Shown here: piece after piece, positions 17,729 through 26,529 of the stretch
How the letters are laid out: the number at the start of each line of letters is the position of its first letter
How positions within the stretch are numbered: position 1 is the stretch's first letter
DNA from: JBBQFI01 sp038237805
GTDB taxonomy: Bacteria; Verrucomicrobiota; Verrucomicrobiia; Chthoniobacterales; UBA10450
Assembly: GCA_038237805.1 (NCBI GenBank)
Contig: JBBRYI010000006.1
Span: 124,001-188,000, forward strand
Length of the DNA stretch: 64,000 bases
Direction: 5' to 3'
Notes under the pieces: generated by a model
Seen by the model: the letters and a program-made list of their open reading frames with translations, nothing else
Database searches by the model: none
What the model was told of the DNA's origin: nothing
Translations under genes and position numbers: made by a program

Positions 17729-19408
17729 CTATTTCGGTTTTCCTAACATCTCATCCCGTTTCGGTTTGAACTCATTGCCGGCTTTCCATTCGGGATATTT
17801 GTCGGCGTTAGCAACTTGATAGCCGACTTCGAAGAGCAGTTGCACGTCCTGGACCGCGCCGGAGAGGTCCCAATCGGGTTTAATTTCGTCGCTCACTTGA
17901 TGGTAATCTTTTAGATCGAATTCATCGGAGCGGAGGGGCGCGTCGGAAGGCCGGGAGAGTAAGTGCTCCCCTTTGCCGGTGTAAAGCGACGGCAAACCGA
18001 CCTTCGAGAATTCGAAGTTGTCAGCGCGATAGATACTTCCTTTTTCCGGACGACTGTTCGGAATCGCGGTGCGGCCCTGTCGTTTTGCCGCCTCGGCGAG
18101 CATGTCGTCGAGCGTGGAGAAACCGTAGCTAGTGTCTTCCACGTCGCGCGCTTTGCCCCACACATTCATGCTGTCGATGTTGATATCGGCCAGCGTTTTC
18201 TCGAGCGGATAAAGCGGATGTTCCGCATAATATTTCGCGCCGAGCAATCCGGCTTCCTCCGCGGTCGTGGCCACGAACAATTGCGAGCGTTTCGTTTTCG
18301 CTTTGGTCGACGCCTGCGCAAGTTCGATTACGGCCGCGACGCCGGATGCGTTGTCGACTGCGCCATTGAAAATCTGATCGCCCTGCATCTCGGGATGTTT
18401 GCCAAGATGATCCCAATGCGCGCTGTAGATGACCCATTCATCCTTTAACTTCGGATCGGTCCCTTCGATTTTTCCGACGACAGTCTTTGACTTAAAAGAG
18501 CGGACCTTTTGTTGAATCGAGAAATTTGCTTTCGCCCCGAGCGCCAGGGGCCGGAAATCCTTGCTCATCGCCGATTTTTTCAGCGCATCGAAATCCTGAC
18601 CGCAATCGCTCATCAATTTCTTGGCGACATCTAATGTGATCCACGAGCGCACTCGAACGGCGCCAATATTTTTGTCGGCGGCATCGAGCTCGAAGTTTTC
18701 CTTCGACCAACTCGTACGCACAACTGAGTAAGGATAAGCAGCGGGTCCCGTTTCGTGAATGATGACCGCGGCCGCTGCGCCTTTTTCCGCCGCAATCTCA
18801 TACTTGTAAGTCCAGCGTCCGTAATAGGTCATCGCTTTTCCTTTGAACATCTTCTCATCGAGTTTCGATGGGTCGGCTGGATCGGGAAGTGGCGGATCGT
18901 TGATCAGCATAAGGATTGTTTTGCCCTTTACATCGACGTCTTTGTAGTCATCCCAGCCATACTCAGGGGCGACGATGCCGTATCCGACAAAAACCATGTC
19001 CGAACCCTTCACGTCAATTTGCGACTGCAGTCGCGCGCTCGACGCGACGTAGTCGTCCGGAAACTTCAGCAACGTAGTTTGTTCTTTGACGGCGAACGAA
19101 GCAGTCGGTGTACTCTGGATTCCAGCGAGAGGAACTTCCTGCGTGTAAGTGCCATTTGGGTTGCCCGGTTTCAAGCCTAACGACTTGAATTGTTCGGTGA
19201 TGTATTTGACCGACAACTCTTCGCCTTTGGATCCGGGCGCGCGTCCTTCGAATTCATCCGAAGAGAGAGCTTTGATGTGACGAAGAAGTCCATCGGCGGT
19301 GATGGACTCCGCCGCGGATTTTGGTGGTAATGGCGAAGCATTCCCAGCGAAGACGGAGAAAACGAATGTGAGAACGAGTCCGGATAAAAAATAAGCAATA
19401 AATTTCAT
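17729..19408 (-). CDS. M28 family zinc aminopeptidase with PA domain
   Basis: A secreted metallopeptidase of 559 aa from ATG 19406-19408 (MKFIAYFLSGLVL signal peptide). A PA-type insert precedes the catalytic domain. Zinc ligands are recognisable in order: HWDHLG, DNASGVAA, EEAGLLGA, NIDSMN and KDYHQVSD. The open frame extends 36 codons further, but that part is a translation of a dispersed repeat (residues VIPREVEESL), so I reject it. Probable role: release of N-terminal residues from peptides outside the cytoplasm. The next gene upstream encodes a peptide-binding lipoprotein on the same strand, so a peptide-scavenging pair is possible. Confidence 0.92.
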   Translation of the reverse strand: MKFIAYFLSGLVLTFVFSVFAGNASPLPPKSAAESITADGLLRHIKALSSDEFEGRAPGSKGEELSVKYITEQFKSLGLKPGNPNGTYTQEVPLAGIQSTPTASFAVKEQTTLLKFPDDYVASSARLQSQIDVKGSDMVFVGYGIVAPEYGWDDYKDVDVKGKTILMLINDPPLPDPADPSKLDEKMFKGKAMTYYGRWTYKYEIAAEKGAAAAVIIHETGPAAYPYSVVRTSWSKENFELDAADKNIGAVRVRSWITLDVAKKLMSDCGQDFDALKKSAMSKDFRPLALGAKANFSIQQKVRSFKSKTVVGKIEGTDPKLKDEWVIYSAHWDHLGKHPEMQGDQIFNGAVDNASGVAAVIELAQASTKAKTKRSQLFVATTAEEAGLLGAKYYAEHPLYPLEKTLADINIDSMNVWGKARDVEDTSYGFSTLDDMLAEAAKRQGRTAIPNSRPEKGSIYRADNFEFSKVGLPSLYTGKGEHLLSRPSDAPLRSDEFDLKDYHQVSDEIKPDWDLSGAVQDVQLLFEVGYQVANADKYPEWKAGNEFKPKRDEMLGKPK

Positions 19409-19431
19409 GTCGAAAAATTGAGTTGTGAGAG

Positions 19432-19457
19432 ATTCCTCGACTTCTCTCGGAATGACA
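19432..19457. repeat. Dispersed palindromic repeat, ATTCCTCGA...TCGGAATGACA type
   Basis: ATTCCTCGACTTCTCTCGG followed by AATGACA; the ends ATTCC and GGAAT pair. Related copies occur at 38101-38125 (CCCTCGCATTCGCTCGGGGTGACA) and 61989-62030. This copy lies just upstream of the M28 peptidase start. Confidence 0.75.
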
Positions 19458-19465
19458 AAAACATT

Positions 19466-19490
19466 TGTAGCGGCGCTCTCTGAGCGTCGC
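19466..19490. repeat. Small hairpin repeat, TGTAGCGGCG type
   Basis: TGTA then GCGGCGCTC-TCT-GAGCGTCGC. It has the same frame as the copy at 29095-29119 (TGTA then GCGGCGGTC-TAT-GACCGTCGC); the inner three base pairs differ but stay paired. It lies between the peptide-binding lipoprotein and the M28 peptidase. Confidence 0.75.
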
Positions 19491-19531
19491 ACTTTTTTCG
19501 ATAGTGCGCTGCGCATGGCCCTTACGTAATT

Positions 19532-19552
19532 CTCTCCTCAGCGACCGGAGAG
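19532..19552 (-). terminator. Hairpin directly after the peptide-binding lipoprotein gene
   Basis: CTCTCC and GGAGAG pair around a nine-base loop immediately next to the TAA of the minus-strand gene. The stem is short and there is no T-run, so termination is only suggested. Confidence 0.4.
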
Positions 19553-21160
19553 TTATTTCAAACGCACGTATTTGTAGGGATGATGATCGAGAATCGTCGG
19601 AAACCAGCCTTTCACGCTTGGCTGGATGAGGAAGGTGTGCGTGTAGAAATAAATCGGAATGATCGGCGCATCATCGAGGAGAATTGATTCGGCTTTCTGG
19701 AAGGCCGTGTAGCGCGTGGCTTGATCGCCCGTGCGGCTGGCTTCAGCGATAAGGCGATCGTATTCGGGATTCGACCAGCCGGTTTGGTTATTTGCGCCGC
19801 CCGTAACCCAAAGATCGAGAAAAGAATTGGGATCGACATAATCGCCGATCCATGTCGAGCGATAAATTTGGTAATTCATTTGCCGGCGCGAATCGAAGTA
19901 AACTTTTTCTTCCTGATTCAGAAGGGTCGCATTCACATTTAAATTCTTCCGCCACATTTGTTGAATCGCTTCAGCGGTGCGCTTGTGGTTTTCGGAGCTG
20001 TTGAACAAAATTTCGAGCGGCGGCAAACCGCGGCCATCGGGATAACCAGCTTGCGCGAGGGCGCCTCGCGCCGCTTCGACGTCGTAGGCGATGGAAGAAG
20101 CGCAGGTGTATCCGGCGGTATCCGGCGGCGTGAAACAGGCCGCCGGCTTCTGTCCACTGCGCCATACGTTTTCCACGATCGCCTGGCGATCCACTGCCAT
20201 GGCGAGCGCGCGCCTAACGAGTCGATTATTCAGAACTGGTCGCGTGACGTTTATGCGAAAGAAATACGTGCCGAGATAAGGATCGATGCGCAGCAGGTCG
20301 GGATGTTCCCGCCGGTAACGATCGACACGATTGATCGGGAGCGAGTCGGTGACGTGCAATTGCCCGGAGCGAAACGCGTGTTCCTCCACGTCGTTGCTGT
20401 CGATGGTGTGAAAGACAATTTCATTGAGCGCAACCGTGGACGCGTCCCAGTAGGTCGGGCTTTTCTTCACCCGCACGCGACTATTCAAGCGCCATTCTTC
20501 GAGTGTAAAGGGACCGTTGCCGACGAAGCGCCCAGGTTTTGTCCAGCGACTGCCGCGCTCGAGGAGCGGCCCGTATTTTGAAATCGTTGCCGCATGAACT
20601 GGGAACCATGAGTAATGGTTCAGGAGCGAAAGAAAGTAAATCGTCGGATTCGTTAGGCGAATTTCCAAGGTCAAATCATCGAGCGCGCGAAAACCGACTT
20701 GCGTGAAATCGTTGATCTTTCCTTTATTGAACGCTTCCGCATTTGCGACCGGATAGAGCATGTAAGCAACCGGCGATGCGAGCGTGGGTGCGAGAATGCG
20801 GTGATACGACTCGACGAAATCCCGCGCCGTGACCGCCTCGCTGTTCGACCACTTCGCATTATTTCGGAGATGGAAACTGTAGGTCTTTGCGTCGGCCGAA
20901 ATGTCCCAACGCTCCGCGACGCCAGGGATTGGATGCAGATCGTGGGGATCCTCGCTCACCAGACCTTCGAGGAGCGCGGAAATGATATTGAGCGAGCTAA
21001 CGCTGTTGACGAGTTGCGGATCGAGGTCCTGCACTTCCTGGCCGTTGCCTTTGTGCAGAATCTGGAGGCGATTGCCTTTCTCGACGTTCGTTTCTGCGCG
21101 TTGGCAGCTCGGGCCCAGAAGCAAAAGCGAAATGAGCCACAGATTGACACAGATTTTCAC
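19553..21160 (-). CDS. Peptide ABC transporter substrate-binding lipoprotein (OppA/DppA family)
   Basis: An extracytoplasmic solute-binding protein of family 5 (535 aa). The proposed start is GTG 21158-21160, giving a short basic N-terminus, hydrophobic core LWLISLLLLG and lipobox GPSC. The mature protein has the family signatures QDLDPQLVNSVSS, LLEGLVSEDP, WSNSEAVTARDFVESYHR and the C-terminal DAPIIPIYFY. The region coding KICVNLWL derives from a DNA stretch resembling a known type of dispersed repeat (CACAGATTxACACAGATTTTCACAG), so the signal sequence may be repeat-derived. No permease or ATPase genes are adjacent; the ABC partners must be elsewhere. The M28 peptidase is downstream. Confidence 0.9.
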   Translation of the reverse strand: MKICVNLWLISLLLLGPSCQRAETNVEKGNRLQILHKGNGQEVQDLDPQLVNSVSSLNIISALLEGLVSEDPHDLHPIPGVAERWDISADAKTYSFHLRNNAKWSNSEAVTARDFVESYHRILAPTLASPVAYMLYPVANAEAFNKGKINDFTQVGFRALDDLTLEIRLTNPTIYFLSLLNHYSWFPVHAATISKYGPLLERGSRWTKPGRFVGNGPFTLEEWRLNSRVRVKKSPTYWDASTVALNEIVFHTIDSNDVEEHAFRSGQLHVTDSLPINRVDRYRREHPDLLRIDPYLGTYFFRINVTRPVLNNRLVRRALAMAVDRQAIVENVWRSGQKPAACFTPPDTAGYTCASSIAYDVEAARGALAQAGYPDGRGLPPLEILFNSSENHKRTAEAIQQMWRKNLNVNATLLNQEEKVYFDSRRQMNYQIYRSTWIGDYVDPNSFLDLWVTGGANNQTGWSNPEYDRLIAEASRTGDQATRYTAFQKAESILLDDAPIIPIYFYTHTFLIQPSVKGWFPTILDHHPYKYVRLK

Positions 21161-21281
21161 AGGTGGTTGGTAGTGGCGGGCCGTTGCCTCAAGCGCAGAA
21201 ACAAAAGTTGTGTAGGCGCGGAAATCGGTAAAGCACAATCGCGCCTTTACGAAAGCGCACGCGACATGCGAAAACCGTCGC

Positions 21282-21863
21282 GTGCAGCCGTATCTGAAAA
21301 AATTCCTTCTCGCGTTTATCCCGCTTTTTGTTGCGATCGATCCGATCGGGTTGATTGCGATCTTCGCGGGACTGGGGACGAGCGCTCCGGCCGAAAATCG
21401 AAAGCATCAAGCGATGCTCGGGATCTTGACCGGGCTTTGCGTGGCGATCGGGTTCATTTTTCTGGGCAAAATTATTTTTGCTGCGCTTGGAATTACGGTG
21501 GCGGATTTTCAGGTCGCAGGAGGGTTGATCCTCCTTTGTCTCGCGGTGCGCGAACTCGTCGGCTTCGGCCAGAGCGGCGGCGGCGGCGGTGATGAATTTG
21601 GTGTCGTGCCGCTGGGAATGCCGTTGATCGCGGGCCCGGCGTTGTTGACCGCGCTCTTGATCCTGATCGATTCGGTGGGAGTTCTGTTCACGCTTCTCGC
21701 ATTGCTCATCAACCTTGGGCTCGTCGCGATCGCGCTTTGCAATGCGGAACGGTTTACGCGCTGGATGGGGAGACAAGGTTTGCGCGGGGTTTCGAAATTG
21801 ATCGCGCTGCTCCTGGCTGCGATCGCGATTAGCCTGATTCGGCGCGGCTGGCAGGCGCCTTGA
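21282..21863 (+). CDS. MarC/NAAT family inner-membrane protein
   Basis: A 193-residue protein with six membrane helices. FIPLFVAIDPIGLIAIF near the N-terminus, VAGGLILLCLAV and PLGMPLIAGPALLTALL are the typical MarC (UPF0056) motifs. The likely start is GTG 21282. The family's transport function is unsettled. It is divergent from the peptide-binding lipoprotein and converges on the CoA-binding gene over a hairpin element. Confidence 0.9.
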   Translation: MQPYLKKFLLAFIPLFVAIDPIGLIAIFAGLGTSAPAENRKHQAMLGILTGLCVAIGFIFLGKIIFAALGITVADFQVAGGLILLCLAVRELVGFGQSGGGGGDEFGVVPLGMPLIAGPALLTALLILIDSVGVLFTLLALLINLGLVAIALCNAERFTRWMGRQGLRGVSKLIALLLAAIAISLIRRGWQAP

Positions 21864-21865
21864 TG

Positions 21866-21936
21866 AAAATGTGGGAGCGGCCTTAGTGCTGCGATTCATC
21901 GGAACAGGTCGGGGCACTGAGCCCCCTCCACATTTT
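21866..21936. repeat. Intergenic element with outer arms AAAATGTGG / CCACATTTT and two inner stems
   Basis: The outer arms 21866-21877 and 21926-21936 pair apart from a bulge. Inside are a weak GCGGC/GCTGC stem and GGGGC-ACTGA-GCCCC, so the fold would be a three-way junction. It fills the gap between convergent marC and the CoA-binding gene and probably acts as a two-way terminator. Confidence 0.7.
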
Positions 21937-21944
21937 GGACGAAC

Positions 21945-22325
21945 TCAGAACTGACCGGTCCGCAGCATCACGAGAGTGCAGCCTTCGATGACTTCGATAC
22001 CGTGGTCGCGAGCTTTTTGGGCGAGGGTTTCATTTTCGGCGCCGGGATTCATGATGATTCTGCGCGGCTTGACAGAGAGAATCTCATCGATCAAGGGATT
22101 CGACCGCGCGGGCCTCAGATAGAGCGTGACCGTGTCGATCGGCTGGGGTGCGGCAGCGATCCGGGGATAACATTTCTCGCCCAGGACTTCATCGAGGGCG
22201 GGATTGACCGGAACCGGTTTATGCCCGTACTTCTTTAAAAGCTCCATCGCTTTGAAGGAATAGCGGTCCAGTTTAGGCGAAGCCCCGAGAACCGCGACCG
22301 TTTCTGATGACTTCTGCGCACTCAT
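21945..22325 (-). CDS. CoA-binding domain protein (YccU-like)
   Basis: A 126-residue single Rossmann domain of the CoA_binding type: VAVLGASPKLDRYSF at the nucleotide-binding turn, GHKPVPVNP, and IIMNPGAENE with the downstream GIEVIEGCTLVML. The start is ATG 22323-22325, although the frame is open to 22385. In this family the ligand is inferred by fold; the function is not known. It is divergent from hpnH. Confidence 0.88.
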   Translation of the reverse strand: MSAQKSSETVAVLGASPKLDRYSFKAMELLKKYGHKPVPVNPALDEVLGEKCYPRIAAAPQPIDTVTLYLRPARSNPLIDEILSVKPRRIIMNPGAENETLAQKARDHGIEVIEGCTLVMLRTGQF

Positions 22326-22365
22326 CTTATAGAATATCACAGCCCGGCGCTCTGCGGCCGTCCTA

Positions 22366-22393
22366 TTGACACAAAGTGCACCCACGTTACTAT
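22366..22393 (+). promoter_or_regulatory. Predicted sigma-70 promoter for hpnH-shc
   Basis: TTGACA (22366-22371), 16-bp spacer, TACTAT (22388-22393). Transcription would start near 22400, only about four bases before the hpnH ATG at 22404, implying a leaderless or nearly leaderless mRNA. Confidence 0.65.
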
Positions 22394-22403
22394 CCTGACC
22401 CTT

Positions 22404-23708
22404 ATGAGGTTTCCTCTCGCGCTAACGACTAAAATCGCGGCGTACATTATCAGCCACAAGCTCCGGCGGACGGAGAAATTTGCCACCGTGCTGCAGCTCG
22501 AACCGTTGCATACCTGCAATCTCACCTGCACCGGCTGCGGGCGGATTCGGGAATATTCCACGTCGCTTAAAGACATGATGAGCCTGGAGGATTGTCTCGG
22601 CGCGGCCACGGAGTGCAATGCGCCCATGGTTTCTATTTGCGGCGGCGAACCTCTCATTCACCCGCAGATCGAAGCGCTCGTGAAAGGATTGCTTCAACAG
22701 AAACGCATCGTTTACATCTGCACGAACGCGATGTTCATGCGCAAAAAAATGCGCGAATGGCTCGCGAGCCAGAACGCGAAGCGCCCGGCGTTTGTCGAAA
22801 CGAAGATCAGAGAACTAATCGCCGCCGGTTTGTTGACAGAGAAAGATGCGGGCGAAATTCGCAAGGGTCCGAAGGATGCAACGAAGCCGACGATCGGGCC
22901 GAGCTCGTGGATGTATTGGAACGTTCATCTCGATGGACTGGAACGAACGCACGATTTGATTGTGGAGCGCGAAGGCGTTTTTAAGGAATGCATTCTGGCG
23001 ATTCGCATGGCGAAGATGCTCGGCTATCAGGTCGCGACGAACACGACCGTCTACAAAGAGACCGATGTCGATGAGATCGAGCAGATGTTCGATTTTCTGG
23101 CCGATCTCGGTGTCGACGGCCACACCATTACGCCGGGCTACGATTACGACGCGGCCAAGCGCGACATGATCACGCGTTTGAATTTGCAGCCGGAAAATTT
23201 CTTCCTCACGCGCAAGGCGACGGTCGAAAAGTTTAGCCGAATCGAAAAGTGGATGGAGGATTACACACTCTTCGGCACGCCGGTTTATTTCGAATTTCTT
23301 GCCGGCAAACGCGATCTGACCTGTTCAGCATGGGCGATTCCAACGCGCAACATGCTGGGATGGAAAGCGCCTTGTTATTTCATGACCGACAAAATCGGAA
23401 CTGAAGGTCACTACAAAACCTACGCGGAGATGCTCGAGAAAGTGTCGTGGGAAAAATACGGCGTCGTTGAGGGCGTGGCGCGTGATCCGCGCTGCGAAAA
23501 TTGCATGACCCATTGCGGTTATGAACCGACCGCAAGTCTGGGTTTACAGGCGAAACCCGGCGACACGTGGAAGACGGTGAAGTTTAACTTCGGACGCAAA
23601 CCGCAACGCCGCGGACGGGGCAACGAAATCGCAGCCTACAACGGCGTCACTTCCGGCAACGGGCATCTCACCGGCAAGAAGGCGGAGCTTGCCGCGCAAG
23701 CATCCTGA
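22404..23708 (+). CDS. hpnH: Adenosyl-hopene transferase (radical SAM)
   Basis: Adds the adenosyl group of SAM to diploptene, the first step of extended hopanoid side chains. The radical-SAM cluster CNLTCTGC (C38, C42, C45) is followed by SICGGEPLIHP. The remaining family features include the C-terminal cysteine set RCENCMTHCGYEP. Compared with typical HpnH there is an extra stretch of some 50 residues around 115-165 (MREWLASQNAKRP to GPKDATKPT). The start matches the family N-terminus. The squalene-hopene cyclase follows five bases after the stop, so the two form a hopanoid operon behind the promoter at 22366. Confidence 0.93.
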   Translation: MRFPLALTTKIAAYIISHKLRRTEKFATVLQLEPLHTCNLTCTGCGRIREYSTSLKDMMSLEDCLGAATECNAPMVSICGGEPLIHPQIEALVKGLLQQKRIVYICTNAMFMRKKMREWLASQNAKRPAFVETKIRELIAAGLLTEKDAGEIRKGPKDATKPTIGPSSWMYWNVHLDGLERTHDLIVEREGVFKECILAIRMAKMLGYQVATNTTVYKETDVDEIEQMFDFLADLGVDGHTITPGYDYDAAKRDMITRLNLQPENFFLTRKATVEKFSRIEKWMEDYTLFGTPVYFEFLAGKRDLTCSAWAIPTRNMLGWKAPCYFMTDKIGTEGHYKTYAEMLEKVSWEKYGVVEGVARDPRCENCMTHCGYEPTASLGLQAKPGDTWKTVKFNFGRKPQRRGRGNEIAAYNGVTSGNGHLTGKKAELAAQAS

Positions 23709-23713
23709 GATCC

Positions 23714-25780
23714 ATGCCGAACGCTGCGAACGTCATCGCGTTACCCAGTGCTATTCCGAATCGCGAAGCCGCGTACTCGGCGGTCGATGCGGGAATCGCG
23801 CGGGCAATCGCGGCCGCGCAGGAAAATCTGCTGCGGCAGCAAAAACCGGATGGTCATTGGGTCGGCGAGTTACTCGTCGATAGCACACTTTGCTCAGACT
23901 ACGTGCTCTTCATGCACTGGTTAGGCGAAGTCGACCATAACCTGCAAGACCGCTGCGTCCGACATATTCTCAAACGACAACTGCGCGATGGTGGTTGGAA
24001 CATTTATTACGGCGGTCCGAGTGAAATCAATGCGTCGGTCAAAGCCTACTTCGCGCTGAAGCTCGCCGGGCATTCCCCTGATCTGCCGTTCATGCGCGAA
24101 GCGCGCGCCAACATCATGCGCCTCGGTGGAATTCCGGGCATGAACACATTCAGCAAACTTTATCTCGCGTTGCTCGGCCAATTTCCGTGGCAATATCTGC
24201 CGACGATCCCGGTGGAAATGATTCTGTTGCCCAAGTGGGCGCCGTTTCACATCTACAAAATGTCGTCTTGGAGTCGCGCCATGCTGATTCCACTCGCGAT
24301 CATCAATCATTTTAAACCGACGCGCGAGTTGCCGGGGATGAAGCAGCTGCACGAGCTTTATCCGCTCGGGACCGAGCACAAAGATTTTCGGCTACCGCGA
24401 AGCGAGCGTTTTTGGACCTGGCGCAATTTATTTCTGCGCGCCGATGACGTTTTAAAATTCATTCATCCCCTTGGTTTTCGTCCGATGCGCAAGCGCGCGC
24501 TGGAAGAAGCAGAACGCTGGATGCTCGAACGAATCGGTGAGGGCAGCGATGGACTCGCCACCGTTTTTCCCGCGATGCTCAATTGTTTGATCGCGTTGCG
24601 CGCTCTCGGTTATTCCGCCCATGATCCGATCTACAAAAAAGCGGCGAAAGATTTTGAGGGTCTCTTTGTTGACGATCCAGAGGATTTTCGGATTCAACCG
24701 TGTCTGTCGCCGGTCTGGGACACAGCGATTAATATCATCGCATTGGGCGAATCGGGATTGCCTGCTGAGCACCCGGCTTTGCAAAAAGCGACGAATTGGC
24801 TGTTGCAAAAGGAAGTGCGCATTCGTGGCGACTGGACCGTGAATAATTCGCATTCAGAAGCGAGCGGGTGGGCCTTCGAATACAACAACGTTTATTATCC
24901 CGACACCGACGACACCGCGATGGTACTAATGGGGTTGCGCCTTGTGCGCCCGCGGAGCGAAGACGATCTCGCGCGATTGTTTGAGCGCGCGCTTAAATGG
25001 CAGCTCAGCTTTCAATGTCGCGACGGCGGATGGGCGGCATTTGATAAGGAAGTCACAACGCCGTGGCTCGAGGACATGCCTTTCGCAGATCACAACGCGA
25101 TTCTCGATCCGACTTGCAGCGATCTCACGGCGCGCACGCTCGAGTTGCTGGGTTACATCGGTTTTGACCGCAAAGCGAAATGTGTGCGCCGCGCCATCCG
25201 CTATTTGATCGAGACACAGGACAATGACGGATCGTGGTACGGCCGCTGGGGCGTGAATTATATCTACGGAACGTGGCAGGTGTTACGCGGGTTGCGCGCC
25301 ATTGGTGAAAATATGACGCAAGACTGGATCTTGCGCGGACGCGATTGGCTGGAGAGTTGTCAGAATGACGATGGCGGTTGGGGTGAAACCTGCGCGACTT
25401 ACGAAAATCCGTCGCTGAAAGGAAAGGGCGACAGCACTGCATCGCAGACTGCTTGGGCAGTGATGGGTCTTTGTGCGTGCGGCGAGCTGGAGCGATCGAG
25501 TGTGCAGCGCGGCTTGCGCTATTTGCTCGCAACGCAGCAACGCGATGGTTGCTGGGACGAGCCGCAAATCACCGGCACCGGATTTCCGCGCGTCTTCTAT
25601 TTGAAGTACGACATGTATCGGCAGAATTTCCCGCTGCTGGCGCTGGCGACTTACGTTAACTATCGCGCCGGGCACGATCACTATCCGAGCTTCTACCGTT
25701 GCAGGCAGGGGCGATTGACCGCAATCGCCCGCGGGCGGTTCGGTGAACCACGCCTACGTAATGCGTCCATAGAGCCCTAA
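23714..25780 (+). CDS. shc: Squalene-hopene cyclase
   Basis: Cyclises squalene to hopene/hopanol at the membrane. The length is 688 aa. The proton-donor motif is PDTDDTAMV (about 395-403), and several QW-type repeats are visible (QKPDGHWVGEL, QRDGCWDE, QNDDGGWGE, QDNDGSWYGRWG). The N-terminal GGWNIYYGGPSEINAS stretch is also typical. It is co-transcribed with hpnH upstream. Other hopanoid genes (squalene synthesis hpnCDE, hpnG) are not in the window. Confidence 0.96.
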   Translation: MPNAANVIALPSAIPNREAAYSAVDAGIARAIAAAQENLLRQQKPDGHWVGELLVDSTLCSDYVLFMHWLGEVDHNLQDRCVRHILKRQLRDGGWNIYYGGPSEINASVKAYFALKLAGHSPDLPFMREARANIMRLGGIPGMNTFSKLYLALLGQFPWQYLPTIPVEMILLPKWAPFHIYKMSSWSRAMLIPLAIINHFKPTRELPGMKQLHELYPLGTEHKDFRLPRSERFWTWRNLFLRADDVLKFIHPLGFRPMRKRALEEAERWMLERIGEGSDGLATVFPAMLNCLIALRALGYSAHDPIYKKAAKDFEGLFVDDPEDFRIQPCLSPVWDTAINIIALGESGLPAEHPALQKATNWLLQKEVRIRGDWTVNNSHSEASGWAFEYNNVYYPDTDDTAMVLMGLRLVRPRSEDDLARLFERALKWQLSFQCRDGGWAAFDKEVTTPWLEDMPFADHNAILDPTCSDLTARTLELLGYIGFDRKAKCVRRAIRYLIETQDNDGSWYGRWGVNYIYGTWQVLRGLRAIGENMTQDWILRGRDWLESCQNDDGGWGETCATYENPSLKGKGDSTASQTAWAVMGLCACGELERSSVQRGLRYLLATQQRDGCWDEPQITGTGFPRVFYLKYDMYRQNFPLLALATYVNYRAGHDHYPSFYRCRQGRLTAIARGRFGEPRLRNASIEP

Positions 25781-25859
25781 ACCCAAGGACGTCGCGCCAT
25801 CTCACAGACAGAACGCGCACGCGATTGACGCATCGCTAATCGCGCAGAGAGTAAGAATT

Positions 25860-26456
25860 ATGCCCTACGAATTACCGAAATTACCGTACGCTTACGACGC
25901 GCTGGAACCGCACATCGATGCGCGCACGATGGAGATCCATTATACCAAACATCATCAGGCCTACATCACGAACGTAAACAACGCGATCAAAGGCAAACCC
26001 GATCTGGAAAACAAATCGATCGAGGATTTGATCAGTAATCTCAACGCCGTTCCCGAAGACATCCGTACGGTCGTGCGAAATAATGGCGGAGGTCACGCCA
26101 ATCATTCGTTTTTCTGGAAAATTATGGGACCCAAGGCGGGCGGCGAGCCGTCAGGAAAGCTGGCCGACGATATAAAATCGACGTTCGGCGGGTTTGACGC
26201 TTTCAAGGAAAAATTGGCCGATGCGGGTGTGAAACGATTCGGCAGCGGCTGGGCGTGGCTGATTAAGAAAAACGGCAAGCTCGAAATCATGTCGACGCCT
26301 AACCAGGACAGTCCACTGATGGATGGCAACACGCCGATCCTGGGGGTCGATGTTTGGGAACATGCGTATTACCTCAATTACCAAAACCGCCGACCCGATT
26401 ATCTCAAGGCCTGGTGGAACGTGGTTAATTGGGACGCGGTGGCGAAGAATTACTAA
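25860..26456 (+). CDS. Superoxide dismutase (Fe/Mn family)
   Basis: Dismutes superoxide in the cytoplasm. It starts MPYELPKLPYAYDALEPHID. Metal ligands appear in HHQAYITNVN (first His just upstream, HYTKHH), NHSFFW and DVWEHAYYLNYQNRR. The active-site glutamine lies in STPNQDSPLM, the position used by Mn-type enzymes, and GGGHANH supports Mn or cambialistic use; metal identity is not provable here. The 198 aa length is normal. It is followed by a structured leader and dapL. Confidence 0.95.
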   Translation: MPYELPKLPYAYDALEPHIDARTMEIHYTKHHQAYITNVNNAIKGKPDLENKSIEDLISNLNAVPEDIRTVVRNNGGGHANHSFFWKIMGPKAGGEPSGKLADDIKSTFGGFDAFKEKLADAGVKRFGSGWAWLIKKNGKLEIMSTPNQDSPLMDGNTPILGVDVWEHAYYLNYQNRRPDYLKAWWNVVNWDAVAKNY

Positions 26457-26459
26457 GGG

Positions 26460-26524
26460 CCACTTGCAAAGTGGAGGGACGACCTCTGTGTCGTCCCGTC
26501 GGACGCGACGGAGCGCGTCCCTCC
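26460..26524. repeat. Structured element in the dapL leader
   Basis: A hairpin CCACTT-GCA-AAGTGG is followed by outer arms GGAGGGAC (26473-26480) and GTCCCTCC (26517-26524) enclosing GGGACGAC-CTCTGT-GTCGTCCC and GGACGCG-ACGGAG-CGCGTCC. The element ends five bases before the dapL ATG, so the fold would cover the ribosome-binding region. It resembles the other three-way-junction repeats of the window. Confidence 0.78.
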
Positions 26525-26529
26525 ATCTG

